DNA from: JALOLG01 sp963722415
Lineage (GTDB): Bacteria; Actinomycetota; Acidimicrobiia; Acidimicrobiales; Ilumatobacteraceae
Assembly (NCBI GenBank): GCA_963722415.1
Contig: CAVRNI010000055.1
Span: 1 to 64,000, forward strand
Length of the DNA stretch: 64,000 bases
Reading direction: 5' to 3'
Shown: piece after piece, positions 16,917 through 24,756 of the stretch
Numbering within the stretch: position 1 is the first letter of the stretch
Layout: each line of letters starts with the position of its first letter
Notes under the pieces: model-generated
What the model was told of the DNA's origin: nothing
The model's input: only the letters and a program-made list of their open reading frames with translations
The model's database searches: none
Program-made: the position numbers and the translations under genes

Positions 16917-18389
16917 TCAGCGCGGGGCGAACTCGTCGGCCTCGGGACCGATCGGGTAGCCGTCGAGCAACGTGACGAGACGCGTCCACAGCGGTTGGTA
17001 GATCGCCGGATCGTCGACTCCCTCGCCGTTGAGCACGAGTGCGAACGTCATCGCGCCGTCGTCGGTCGGCAGGAATCCACTCAGCGCCCGGACGCCGGTC
17101 AGCGTGCCGGTCTTCGCCGCCAACCGCCCCTCGGCGGGACCGCCGATCAGTTCCGCGGCGAGCGTGCCCGATTCACCCGCCACCGGAAGCGATGCCGTCA
17201 ACTCGCTGTCGAAGCCCACGTGCTCGAGCACAGCAACGATCGCGTCGCACGTCAGGCGATCGTTGCGGCTGAGCCCCGAGCCGTCGTCGAGCTCGACACC
17301 TGCGAGCGGGACCTGCCACGCGGCAAGGGTGTTCCAGACCTCCTGCAACCCGGCGACGCGTGCCCCTTCGCCGCGCACCGCGTACCCGATCTCCTTCACG
17401 AGCAGTTCGGCGGTGTTGTTGTCGCTGGTCTGCAAGAGCTCGTCGACGATGTCGGCCAGCGGCGCTGAATCGACGCCTCCCAACACGGTCACCGATCCGT
17501 CGGCCGGCGCGGCGCCGTTCCGGCTGCGCCCCGTCACGGCGATGTTTCGCGCCTGCAGCAACCGGATGAACTGGCGCGCCGCCGACTGGTTGGGGTTGAA
17601 CCCGATCGTGCTGTCGGCGAACGTGCGACCATCGTTGACCATCAGCGCGTCGTACGGTCCCGCCTCGGCACCGAGCACGTGCTCCGGGCCCCACGACGGC
17701 ACGACGAACTCGTCGTCGTAGCGACTGCCGTCGCCGACGACGTCACCCACGATCTGGGTGACGCCTGCCGCCTGCAAGGCGTCGGCGATCACATCGAGTG
17801 ACGTCGTGTTGAACGCCGGCATCGGCAACGGGTCGACGTAGTCGGCGGTCACGAGCAAGGGGTCGCCGCCACCGACGAGGTAGACGTCGCCGGTGATCAC
17901 ACCATCGACGGGTTGTGCGCCGCGCAGTTCGGTGTGGAAGCGGTAGTCCTCACCGAGCACGTCGAGCGCAACGGCTGCGACGAGGAGCTTCTGATTGCTG
18001 GCGGGGATGACGGGCAGGTCGGCTCGGAGGTCGGCGAAGCGCTCGCCCTCGATGTCGAACGCGACACACGAGCCTTCCGGTACCGCGTCGAGGAACGGCT
18101 GCAGCACGGCGCGGTACGCGTCCTCACGGGCGCGTGCCGCGAGCTCCTCGGCGCCGCCCCTTCGCATCGACAGCAATCCGGTGTCGAGCTCGGGCGCCGG
18201 ATCGTCGTAGCCCTCGGGGAGGGTCGTCGTGGTGGTCGGCGGCGGCTCGGCCTCGACTTCGGCCCACCGCCACAACCAGGCCAACCCGAGCGCCGGGACC
18301 GACAAGATCCCGACGAGCAGCACGAGGAGCACGAGGAGCGCGCCCCGGCGCCGCCTTCGGCGCGGCCTGGACCGGTGAGCGCGCTTCAT
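16917..18389 (-). CDS. dacB: D-alanyl-D-alanine carboxypeptidase/endopeptidase (PBP4 type), copy 1
   Basis: Peptidoglycan-trimming penicillin-binding protein of the DacB/S13 family. A basic N-terminus and one membrane anchor (about 17-38) precede a Thr/Pro linker and the extracytoplasmic domain. The catalytic triad of motifs is visible: SNQK (SxxK), SDNN (SxN) and KTGT (KTG). ATG at 18389 gives 490 residues, the same length as the adjacent paralogue, so the pair looks like a tandem duplication with strong divergence. Confidence 0.9.
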   Translation of the reverse strand: MKRAHRSRPRRRRRRGALLVLLVLLVGILSVPALGLAWLWRWAEVEAEPPPTTTTTLPEGYDDPAPELDTGLLSMRRGGAEELAARAREDAYRAVLQPFLDAVPEGSCVAFDIEGERFADLRADLPVIPASNQKLLVAAVALDVLGEDYRFHTELRGAQPVDGVITGDVYLVGGGDPLLVTADYVDPLPMPAFNTTSLDVIADALQAAGVTQIVGDVVGDGSRYDDEFVVPSWGPEHVLGAEAGPYDALMVNDGRTFADSTIGFNPNQSAARQFIRLLQARNIAVTGRSRNGAAPADGSVTVLGGVDSAPLADIVDELLQTSDNNTAELLVKEIGYAVRGEGARVAGLQEVWNTLAAWQVPLAGVELDDGSGLSRNDRLTCDAIVAVLEHVGFDSELTASLPVAGESGTLAAELIGGPAEGRLAAKTGTLTGVRALSGFLPTDDGAMTFALVLNGEGVDDPAIYQPLWTRLVTLLDGYPIGPEADEFAPR

Positions 18390-18402
18390 TCCGGACGGGC
18401 CT

Positions 18403-19875
18403 TCATCGTGGGCCGAGTTGGTCGGGCCCCGCCGCCGACGGGTACGTGGCGAGCACGTCCACCAGTTGGTCCCACAGTGGTCGGTACTCACTCTGATCGG
18501 AGATCGTCGGACCGTTGAGGATCATCACGTACTCGACGGCCCCTCCCCCGTCCACGGGGAGGTACCCGGCGAGCGCCTTCACAGCCGGCGGATCCTCGTT
18601 GAACGGCGGGTTGTTGAGCGTGCCGGTCTTGCCGCGCAGGCGGCCGGCGACCGCTGACTCGGTGAAGATGTCGACCAACGTGCCCGTCTGCCCGGCGACC
18701 GCCAGCCCTTGACCGATCGGGCCCTCGAAACCGGTCCGTTGGAGGACCTCCAGCATGATCGGGCAGGTGATCCGGTTGTCGAGGCTCAGCCCGCTGCCGT
18801 CGGCCAGCACGAGACCGGTCACGTCGAGGCCCCACGACGCGAGCGTCGTCGCCATCACGCCCAACCCCGCCTCGCGCGTCCCCGCCCCGGCCGCCGAGAG
18901 CCCGATCTCCTTGACCATCAGCTCGGCCGTGTTGTTGTCGCTGTTGGTGAGCATCTCGTGCACGACATCGGTCAGCGGGAGCGACTGGATCGACGCCAAC
19001 TCGGTGGCGTCGGCGGGAGCCTGGCCGACACCCGCATCACCCGACACCGTGATGCCGCGATCGGCGAGCAGACGCACGAGCTCGCGCGCCGCGGCCTCGC
19101 TCGGGTCGTCCGACCGCAACTCGTCACCCTCCACTCTCGAGTCGTTCGCCATCAGCGCGTCGTACGGCCCGCCCTCCAGCCCCGCCACACCGGCTCCCCA
19201 GCCCGGCGCGAAGAACTCGTCGTCGTAGCGCGTGCCGTCGCCGAGCACACGGCCGTCGATGCGCGTGATCCCGGCCGCGACGAGCGCATCGGCGAGGGTG
19301 TCGAACGAGGTGGCGTTGAACACGGGATAGCGCTCGAGGTTCGACGTCGCGTACCAGTCACCCGACAGCACCGGGTCACCTCCACCGACCACGTAGATGT
19401 CGCCCGTCACGACTCCGCCGACGGGTGCGGGTCCGACGACCCGGGTCGTGAACGTGAACGTCTCGCCCAAGACCTCGAGGGCGACGGCGGCGACGACGAG
19501 CTTCTCGGTGCTGGCCGGGAGCACGGCGAGGTCGGGATTGGCCGATCCGGCGTCGTAACCGTCGACGGACAGCGCCACACACGAGCGCTCGTTGACGGCA
19601 CCGAGCAACGGTTGGGCGGCGGCTCGGAACTGCTCGAGGTTCAGGTCGCGCGCGAGGGCGGGCGACGCGCGCCGCAGCGACCCGAGCGGGGTGTTGAGCG
19701 CGGGGAGCGGCGCGGGCGGCGGCACGATCGTGGTCGACGTCGGCGGCGCGGCGTCGGCCGCCTCCGACTTGTCGCCGGCCCAGCTCCACACCGACCACAG
19801 CACGAACGCGGGGATCGCCGCCACGAGGACGATCACGGCGACGGGGTCGATCGCCGGAAAGCGATGTCGACTCAC
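18403..19875 (-). CDS. dacB: D-alanyl-D-alanine carboxypeptidase/endopeptidase (PBP4 type), copy 2
   Basis: Second S13-family enzyme in tandem, 490 residues from the GTG at 19875. N-terminal membrane anchor around VAVIVLVAAIPAFVLWSVW, then motifs STEK (SxxK), SDNN (SxN) and KTGT (KTG). The start overlaps the upstream acyl-CoA synthetase stop by GTGA. In place of SNQK of copy 1 it has STEK around the active serine. Different substrate preference or timing is possible but not shown. Confidence 0.9.
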   Translation of the reverse strand: MSRHRFPAIDPVAVIVLVAAIPAFVLWSVWSWAGDKSEAADAAPPTSTTIVPPPAPLPALNTPLGSLRRASPALARDLNLEQFRAAAQPLLGAVNERSCVALSVDGYDAGSANPDLAVLPASTEKLVVAAVALEVLGETFTFTTRVVGPAPVGGVVTGDIYVVGGGDPVLSGDWYATSNLERYPVFNATSFDTLADALVAAGITRIDGRVLGDGTRYDDEFFAPGWGAGVAGLEGGPYDALMANDSRVEGDELRSDDPSEAAARELVRLLADRGITVSGDAGVGQAPADATELASIQSLPLTDVVHEMLTNSDNNTAELMVKEIGLSAAGAGTREAGLGVMATTLASWGLDVTGLVLADGSGLSLDNRITCPIMLEVLQRTGFEGPIGQGLAVAGQTGTLVDIFTESAVAGRLRGKTGTLNNPPFNEDPPAVKALAGYLPVDGGGAVEYVMILNGPTISDQSEYRPLWDQLVDVLATYPSAAGPDQLGPR

Positions 19876-22040
19876 GACCGTCGCCGCTCCCGGTACGCGG
19901 CGTAGCGGCGCAGATGACCGAGCGCAACGGCGGCTCGTTCGCCGCTCGGGTAGCACAGCCGACCTGATGCGCGCACGGCCGCCGGGCCGGGGTTGGCCGG
20001 ATCGGCGACCGCCAGCTCACTCGCGACGAGGATCGGCTTGCCGGTGCGGTCGCTCAGCTCAGCCGCGGCCTCCGCGAATCGGGCGTCCTGACGTTCGTGG
20101 TACGCGACGATCCGGTCGAGGCCGTGTCCGGGGTAGAACCCGCCCTCGCGCATCATCCGTGCCTGGTTCGACTGGATGCCGACTCCGAGGTAGATGATGG
20201 CGTGCACGTCGGGGTGACCGGCGATCAGCTCCATCACCTCCGGGATCGTGTCTCGAGTCTCGCCACCGGCGCAGTCGACCGGGTTGTTGCGGCTCCAGCG
20301 GGGCGGCAACTTGGCGTCGATCGCGTCGCGTAGGTCGTCGGGGAGCGCCATCAGTTCGAGCCCGCGCTCCTTGGTGACGGCGTCGGCCGTCACCACCCCC
20401 CATCCGCCGGCCGTGGTGAGCACGACGACGTTCGGTCCGACCGGCAACGGTTGGGTGGCGAACGTCGCCGCCGCCTCGAACGCCGCTTCGACCGTCGCCG
20501 CCCGCGTGATCCCGGCCGCCCGGCAGGCGCCGTCGAAGATCTTGTCGTCGGCCGCCAACGCGCCTGTGTGGCTCGCCGCTGCCCGCGCGCCACCTTCGGT
20601 GGCACCCCCCTTCAGCACGACCAGCGGCTTGCGGCTGGCGGCGCCGGCGAGGCGCGACATCAGGCCGTATCCGTCGGTGATGCCCTCGATGTAGGCGAGC
20701 CCGACCGACGTGTCCGGATCGTCGGCGTAGAAGTCGAGGTAGTCGGCGACCGAGACGGCCGCCGCGTTGCCGGCCGACACCGCACGGCTGATGCCGACGC
20801 CAGTGGCGCGGGCCAGGTTCATGAAGCTCGACACGAAGTTCCCGCTCTGGCTCGCCACCGCGATCCGGCCGGCCGGCGGATAGGGCGCCACGATCTGGGC
20901 GCACAGCTTGGCCGGTGTCGACACCACACCCTGTCCGTTCGGCCCGGCGAGCAGGATCCCGAGCTCGTCGGCGAGCGCCACGAGCTCGTGTTCGGCCACG
21001 CGACCTGCTTCTCCAGCCTCCCCGTATCCGGCCGAGGTCAGGAACGCCGCGCGCACACCCTTGGCGGCACACGACCGGAGGATCTCCGGATTTGCCGCGG
21101 CTGGGGTGCACACGAACACGAGGTCGATCGCCCCGTCCGGGAGGTCGGCGATGTCGGCCACCGTCCGCACACCGAGCACTTCCTCACCCTGCAGGTTGGT
21201 GCCGAAGACGCGGCCCGTGTACCCGCCGGCGAGCAGGTTGTGCAGGGAGACGAAGCCGAACTTGCCAGGATGCGACGACGCCCCCGTCACCAGCACGCCG
21301 CGCGGTGAGAAGAGGGCGTCGAACTGCTCGGGGGTCGGGCGTGGTCGGGTCGCCGCCCGTTCGGTGGCTCCGTCGCCCAGCTCGACCAGCGCGTCGACTG
21401 CCACGGGTCGCCCGTCGTGGCCGACGATGAGCGGATTCACGTCGACGCTCGCGACATCGGCCCGTTCGACCGCCAGTCGTCCGAGCCCGACCAGCAGATC
21501 GACCAGCCGATCACGATCGACCTCGGCATCGCCACGGAACGGCCCGAGGAGCTTCTGCGCGACGAGGTCGTCGATCATCTCGGCGGCCGTCGGGCGGTCG
21601 AGCGGAGCCGGTCTGAACACGACGTCGGCGACGGCTTCGGCGAGGATCCCGCCGACGCCGAGCATCACCGTTGGTCCGAACTGGCGATCGCGCAGCATGC
21701 CGGCGATCAGTTCGCGGTTCCCGGCCACCATCGGCGCGACGAGCAACGAGACGTCGCCGTCGGACGGTAGGGCCGCGTCCAACAGCTCGGCAGCGGCGTC
21801 GCGCACGGCTCGCTCGTCGCCCAGCCGGAGGCGCACGAGGCCACGTTCGGTCTTGTGCGTGATCGCGTCGCCACACAGCTTCACAACCACTGGAAAGCCG
21901 ATCGCGCTGGCCGCGGCGACGGCGTCATCGGCGCTCGCCACGTCGCGCTCGTCGGCGAACGGCAGCCCGAATCCAGCCAGGAGTCGCTTCGAAGCGACCT
22001 CCGACAGGGTTGTCGTGGGCGCCGTTGAGGGGGGCGTCAT
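19872..22040 (-). CDS. ADP-forming acyl-CoA synthetase, fused beta-alpha form
   Basis: Interconverts acyl-CoA, ADP and phosphate with acid, CoA and ATP. The ATP-grasp (beta) part comes first (FPVVVKLCGDAITHKTERGLVRL ... NPLIVGHDGR, about residues 1-220), followed by the CoA-binding Rossmann domain (LVTGASSHPGKFG, about 245-370) and the ligase domain with the phosphorylated-histidine motif ASHTGALA. 722 residues from ATG at 22040. The acid specificity cannot be told from sequence. A TetR regulator lies 75 bp upstream on the same strand, which may control it. Confidence 0.85.
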   Translation of the reverse strand: MTPPSTAPTTTLSEVASKRLLAGFGLPFADERDVASADDAVAAASAIGFPVVVKLCGDAITHKTERGLVRLRLGDERAVRDAAAELLDAALPSDGDVSLLVAPMVAGNRELIAGMLRDRQFGPTVMLGVGGILAEAVADVVFRPAPLDRPTAAEMIDDLVAQKLLGPFRGDAEVDRDRLVDLLVGLGRLAVERADVASVDVNPLIVGHDGRPVAVDALVELGDGATERAATRPRPTPEQFDALFSPRGVLVTGASSHPGKFGFVSLHNLLAGGYTGRVFGTNLQGEEVLGVRTVADIADLPDGAIDLVFVCTPAAANPEILRSCAAKGVRAAFLTSAGYGEAGEAGRVAEHELVALADELGILLAGPNGQGVVSTPAKLCAQIVAPYPPAGRIAVASQSGNFVSSFMNLARATGVGISRAVSAGNAAAVSVADYLDFYADDPDTSVGLAYIEGITDGYGLMSRLAGAASRKPLVVLKGGATEGGARAAASHTGALAADDKIFDGACRAAGITRAATVEAAFEAAATFATQPLPVGPNVVVLTTAGGWGVVTADAVTKERGLELMALPDDLRDAIDAKLPPRWSRNNPVDCAGGETRDTIPEVMELIAGHPDVHAIIYLGVGIQSNQARMMREGGFYPGHGLDRIVAYHERQDARFAEAAAELSDRTGKPILVASELAVADPANPGPAAVRASGRLCYPSGERAAVALGHLRRYAAYRERRRS

Positions 22041-22115
22041 CGTCCGCAACGGTAGTGAGCGGCAGGCGCCGGTTACCGGCACCGCACCGGTTGGTCAGCG
22101 CGTCCGGTCAGCGCG

Positions 22116-22745
22116 TCACGGTGTCAGGGCGGCACGGAAGAACGCCAACACGTGGTCGCGGCGCAGTGCGAGCGTCGCGGGTGCGAGCGCCGGCGCGTCG
22201 AGCAGGCCGTCGATGAACGGGGCGTCCGAGAAGTAGCTGAGCAGCGCGCCGTAGCCGGTGAGCAACAGCTGCTGTGGATCGTGACGCCGGAACGTGCCCG
22301 CGTCCATCTCGCGCTCGAAGTACGCCACGGCGCGATCGAATCCGGGCTTCAGCACCGCGACCAGGTCGATGCCGAGGTGGGCTCCCCCATCGATCGCCTC
22401 GCGCCGCATCAGCCGGACGAAGTCGTCGTTCTCGGCGAAGAACCGGAACCCGGCGTCGAGCACGAGCTCGACCTTCGCCCACCCGGTCTCCGGCGAGTCG
22501 ATCGCGTCGTGCAGCCTGGCGAACCAGTCCGACAACGCACGTTCGAAGACCTCTCCGTAGAGGGCTTCCTTCGAGTGGAAGTGGTGCAGCAGGCTCGGCC
22601 GCCGGATCCCGACCCCGGCGGCGATGTCGTTGAGCGACGTGCCGTCGTACCCGGCATGCGCGAAGCAGACCAGGGCCTCGTCGAGGATCTGGTCGCGCGT
22701 CGATCGCTGATCGTTGATCAGGAGTGCCGTCGCTGGGTCAGTCAT
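22116..22745 (-). CDS. TetR/AcrR-family transcriptional regulator
   Basis: 209 residues. The N-terminal HTH is typical: ILDEALVCFAHAGYDGTSLNDIAAGVGIRRPSLLHHFHSKEALYGEVF; the C-terminal ligand-binding half is not assignable. Upstream of its start lies an 18-bp palindrome that could be its own operator. Being upstream of the acyl-CoA synthetase on the same strand, it may sense an acid or acyl-CoA. Confidence 0.9.
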   Translation of the reverse strand: MTDPATALLINDQRSTRDQILDEALVCFAHAGYDGTSLNDIAAGVGIRRPSLLHHFHSKEALYGEVFERALSDWFARLHDAIDSPETGWAKVELVLDAGFRFFAENDDFVRLMRREAIDGGAHLGIDLVAVLKPGFDRAVAYFEREMDAGTFRRHDPQQLLLTGYGALLSYFSDAPFIDGLLDAPALAPATLALRRDHVLAFFRAALTP

Positions 22746-22777
22746 CGCACTGCTGACGCTATCCCGCGAACACTTCC

Positions 22778-22795
22778 CTACCGACCAGTAGGTAG
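22778..22795. promoter_or_regulatory. candidate TetR operator
   Basis: Inverted repeat CTACC-N8-GGTAG (22778-22795), 33-50 bp upstream of the TetR start. Size, symmetry and position fit an autoregulatory TetR-family operator. It is not proven and no -10/-35 was confidently assigned. Confidence 0.5.
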
Positions 22796-22864
22796 TCGTG
22801 GGTGCGGTGGCCTGAGCGTCGCACGCACCAGGCCAAGTCGGCGCGCGCCGCGTCGGACGGCGCG

Positions 22865-23443
22865 TTACGAGAGGCCGGCCGAGACGGCGTCCCAGTTGAT
22901 GAGGTGCTGCAGGAACGTGTCGACGTAGTCGGGGCGCTTGTTGCGGTAGTCGATGTAGTAGGCGTGTTCCCACACGTCGCACGTGACGAGCGCGGTCTTG
23001 CCGTGCTTCATCGGCAGGTCGGCGTTGGCGGTCGCCATCACGGCCAACTTGCCGCCGTCGAGCACCAGCCACGCCCATCCCGATCCGAACTGGCCGACGG
23101 CAGCCTTCTTGAACTCCTCGCGGAACGCATCGGCGCTCCCGAACGCCTCGTTGATCGCGTCCCCTGCGGCACCCGTCGGGTCACCGCCGCCGCCGGGGGC
23201 CATCGAGTTCCAGTAGCACGTGTGGTTCCAGACCTGGGCGGCGTTGTTGAACTTGCCACCTTCGGCCGCCAGGATGATGTCCTCGAGCGGCTTCGACTCT
23301 TCGTCAGTGCCCTCGATCAACTTGTTGAGGTTGTCCACGTAGGTCTTGTGGTGCTTGCCGTAGTGGTACTCGAACGTCTCCGCCGACAGGTACGGCTCGA
23401 GGGCGGTCGTGTCGTACGGGAGAGGGGGCAGCTCGATGGGCAT
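22865..23443 (-). CDS. sodA: superoxide dismutase (Fe/Mn family)
   Basis: Dismutates superoxide. Start at 23443 (MPIELPPLPYDTTALEPYLS) is chosen over longer frames because TTGGAGGA lies just upstream and the N-terminus matches the family. Metal ligands are visible in EYHYGKHHKTYV, NHTCYWNSM and DVWEHAYYIDYRN. 192 residues. Fe versus Mn is not decided here. No signal peptide, so cytoplasmic. Divergent from the AlaX-like gene across 94 bp. Confidence 0.93.
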   Translation of the reverse strand: MPIELPPLPYDTTALEPYLSAETFEYHYGKHHKTYVDNLNKLIEGTDEESKPLEDIILAAEGGKFNNAAQVWNHTCYWNSMAPGGGGDPTGAAGDAINEAFGSADAFREEFKKAAVGQFGSGWAWLVLDGGKLAVMATANADLPMKHGKTALVTCDVWEHAYYIDYRNKRPDYVDTFLQHLINWDAVSAGLS

Positions 23444-23537
23444 GTGGTCCTCCAATTTCTGGCAGAGCAGGCGGTTGCTGGTCAACGTGATTACTTCCAC
23501 TGTCATAGTCGTTCGAAACCGTGCTATCCAGTCCGTG

Positions 23538-24254
23538 ATGGCGATCTACCTCTGTCACCAGCAGCCCGAACTGCTCGTGCACGACGCCGAAGTCGTTGCG
23601 TCCCGACCCGGAGCCGTGGTCCTGACACGCTCGGCCTTCCATCCCGGAGGGGGCGGGCAGGTCAGCGATCGTGGCCGCGTCACATGGTCCGGCGGCGCGG
23701 CCGACGTCACCGGCATCGAGACCGACGGCGACGTGTGGTGGCATCTGCTCGACCGCGACGTCGAGCCGAACGGCGCCGTCGAGGTCCGCGTCGACGGTGA
23801 TCACCGCCATCGCGTCGCGTCGCTGCACACGATGAGCCACGTGCTGAACGCGTTCGTGTTCGACGAGTTCGCGGGCGCACTCGTCACCGGCGCGCAGATC
23901 AACGGCGACGGCACGGGCCGCATGGACTTCGATCTGCCGGAGGTCGACAACGAACGGGTGCGTGCCCTCGAGGCGCCCGTGAACGACGTGATCGGGCGGG
24001 GTCTCGCCGTTCGCACGGTCTACGTCGACGCCGGCGACGCCGAGGCCGTGACCGGGCTGGTGCGGAGCATGTCGGTCGCCCCGCCACCGACGCCTGACGG
24101 TCTGCTCCGGATCGTCGACATCGACGGCCTCGACCGCCAGGCGTGCGGTGGCACCCACTTGTCGAACACCGGCGAGTCACCTCGGATCAGGATCACCAAG
24201 GTCGAGAACAAGGGCCGCCACAACCGCCGGGTCAGGTTCGTGTTCGCCGAGTAG
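23538..24254 (+). CDS. alanyl-tRNA editing protein (AlaX-like)
   Basis: Free-standing editing domain related to AlaRS that hydrolyses mischarged Ser- or Gly-tRNA(Ala). Zinc ligands are present as HTMSH and CGGTH, with the family block RSAFHPGGGGQVSDRG near the N-terminus. 238 residues from ATG at 23538. It lacks an aminoacylation domain, so it acts in trans. Confidence 0.85.
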   Translation: MAIYLCHQQPELLVHDAEVVASRPGAVVLTRSAFHPGGGGQVSDRGRVTWSGGAADVTGIETDGDVWWHLLDRDVEPNGAVEVRVDGDHRHRVASLHTMSHVLNAFVFDEFAGALVTGAQINGDGTGRMDFDLPEVDNERVRALEAPVNDVIGRGLAVRTVYVDAGDAEAVTGLVRSMSVAPPPTPDGLLRIVDIDGLDRQACGGTHLSNTGESPRIRITKVENKGRHNRRVRFVFAE

Positions 24255-24307
24255 ACGTGTCGCTCGACGGTGCGACCGGACGCCGTCCAACCGGTAAGGA
24301 TCCCAAC

Positions 24308-24712
24308 ATGCACATCGTTTCGGCTCTCTTCGTCGAGAACTTCGAGATGCGCCAGGCGCCTGGACCTTCGACACGCATCGACCTCACCGGGGCCATGTTC
24401 TCGATGGCGGCTCCTTCGCCGGCGCCCGTCACCCTGACCCCACACCTCGTGGCCTTGATCTACTGCCCGCCCGAGGAATCCGGTCAGGGCGTGTTCGAGG
24501 TGATCTTCCGCTCCGACCGCGACCCCGAGTCGGAAACCGAACCGGTCGCCCGCAACGTCAGCCCGTTCAACGTCGATCCCGGCAAGTTCACCTACCGGCT
24601 CGTGCGCGGCGAGCTCGAGTTTCCCGACTACGGGACGGTGTTCGCGCACTGCCGGGTCGACCGCGGCGACTGGCACCTCGTGCCGTTCACGCTGCTGCCA
24701 CCGGTCGCCTGA
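24308..24712 (+). CDS. protein of unknown function (possibly DUF6941-like)
   Basis: 134 residues starting MHIVSALFVENFEMRQAPGP, with a purine-rich GGTAAGGA just upstream. Predicted beta-rich, cytoplasmic, with no membrane segment or catalytic motif seen. It resembles small actinobacterial proteins whose beta-sandwich layout has been grouped as DUF6941, but I cannot confirm that. It lies between alaX-like and tkt on the same strand with 44 bp to tkt. Confidence 0.65.
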   Translation: MHIVSALFVENFEMRQAPGPSTRIDLTGAMFSMAAPSPAPVTLTPHLVALIYCPPEESGQGVFEVIFRSDRDPESETEPVARNVSPFNVDPGKFTYRLVRGELEFPDYGTVFAHCRVDRGDWHLVPFTLLPPVA

Positions 24713-24756
24713 CCCGCCCAGGTGTCGCCAGGCAGGGGCCGGGTACAGTCGCTCCG

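Noticed and set aside
23444..23506. Longer N-terminal start for superoxide dismutase at 23506
   Set aside because: The extension has no family counterpart, and the internal start at 23443 has a good ribosome binding site and the standard N-terminus.
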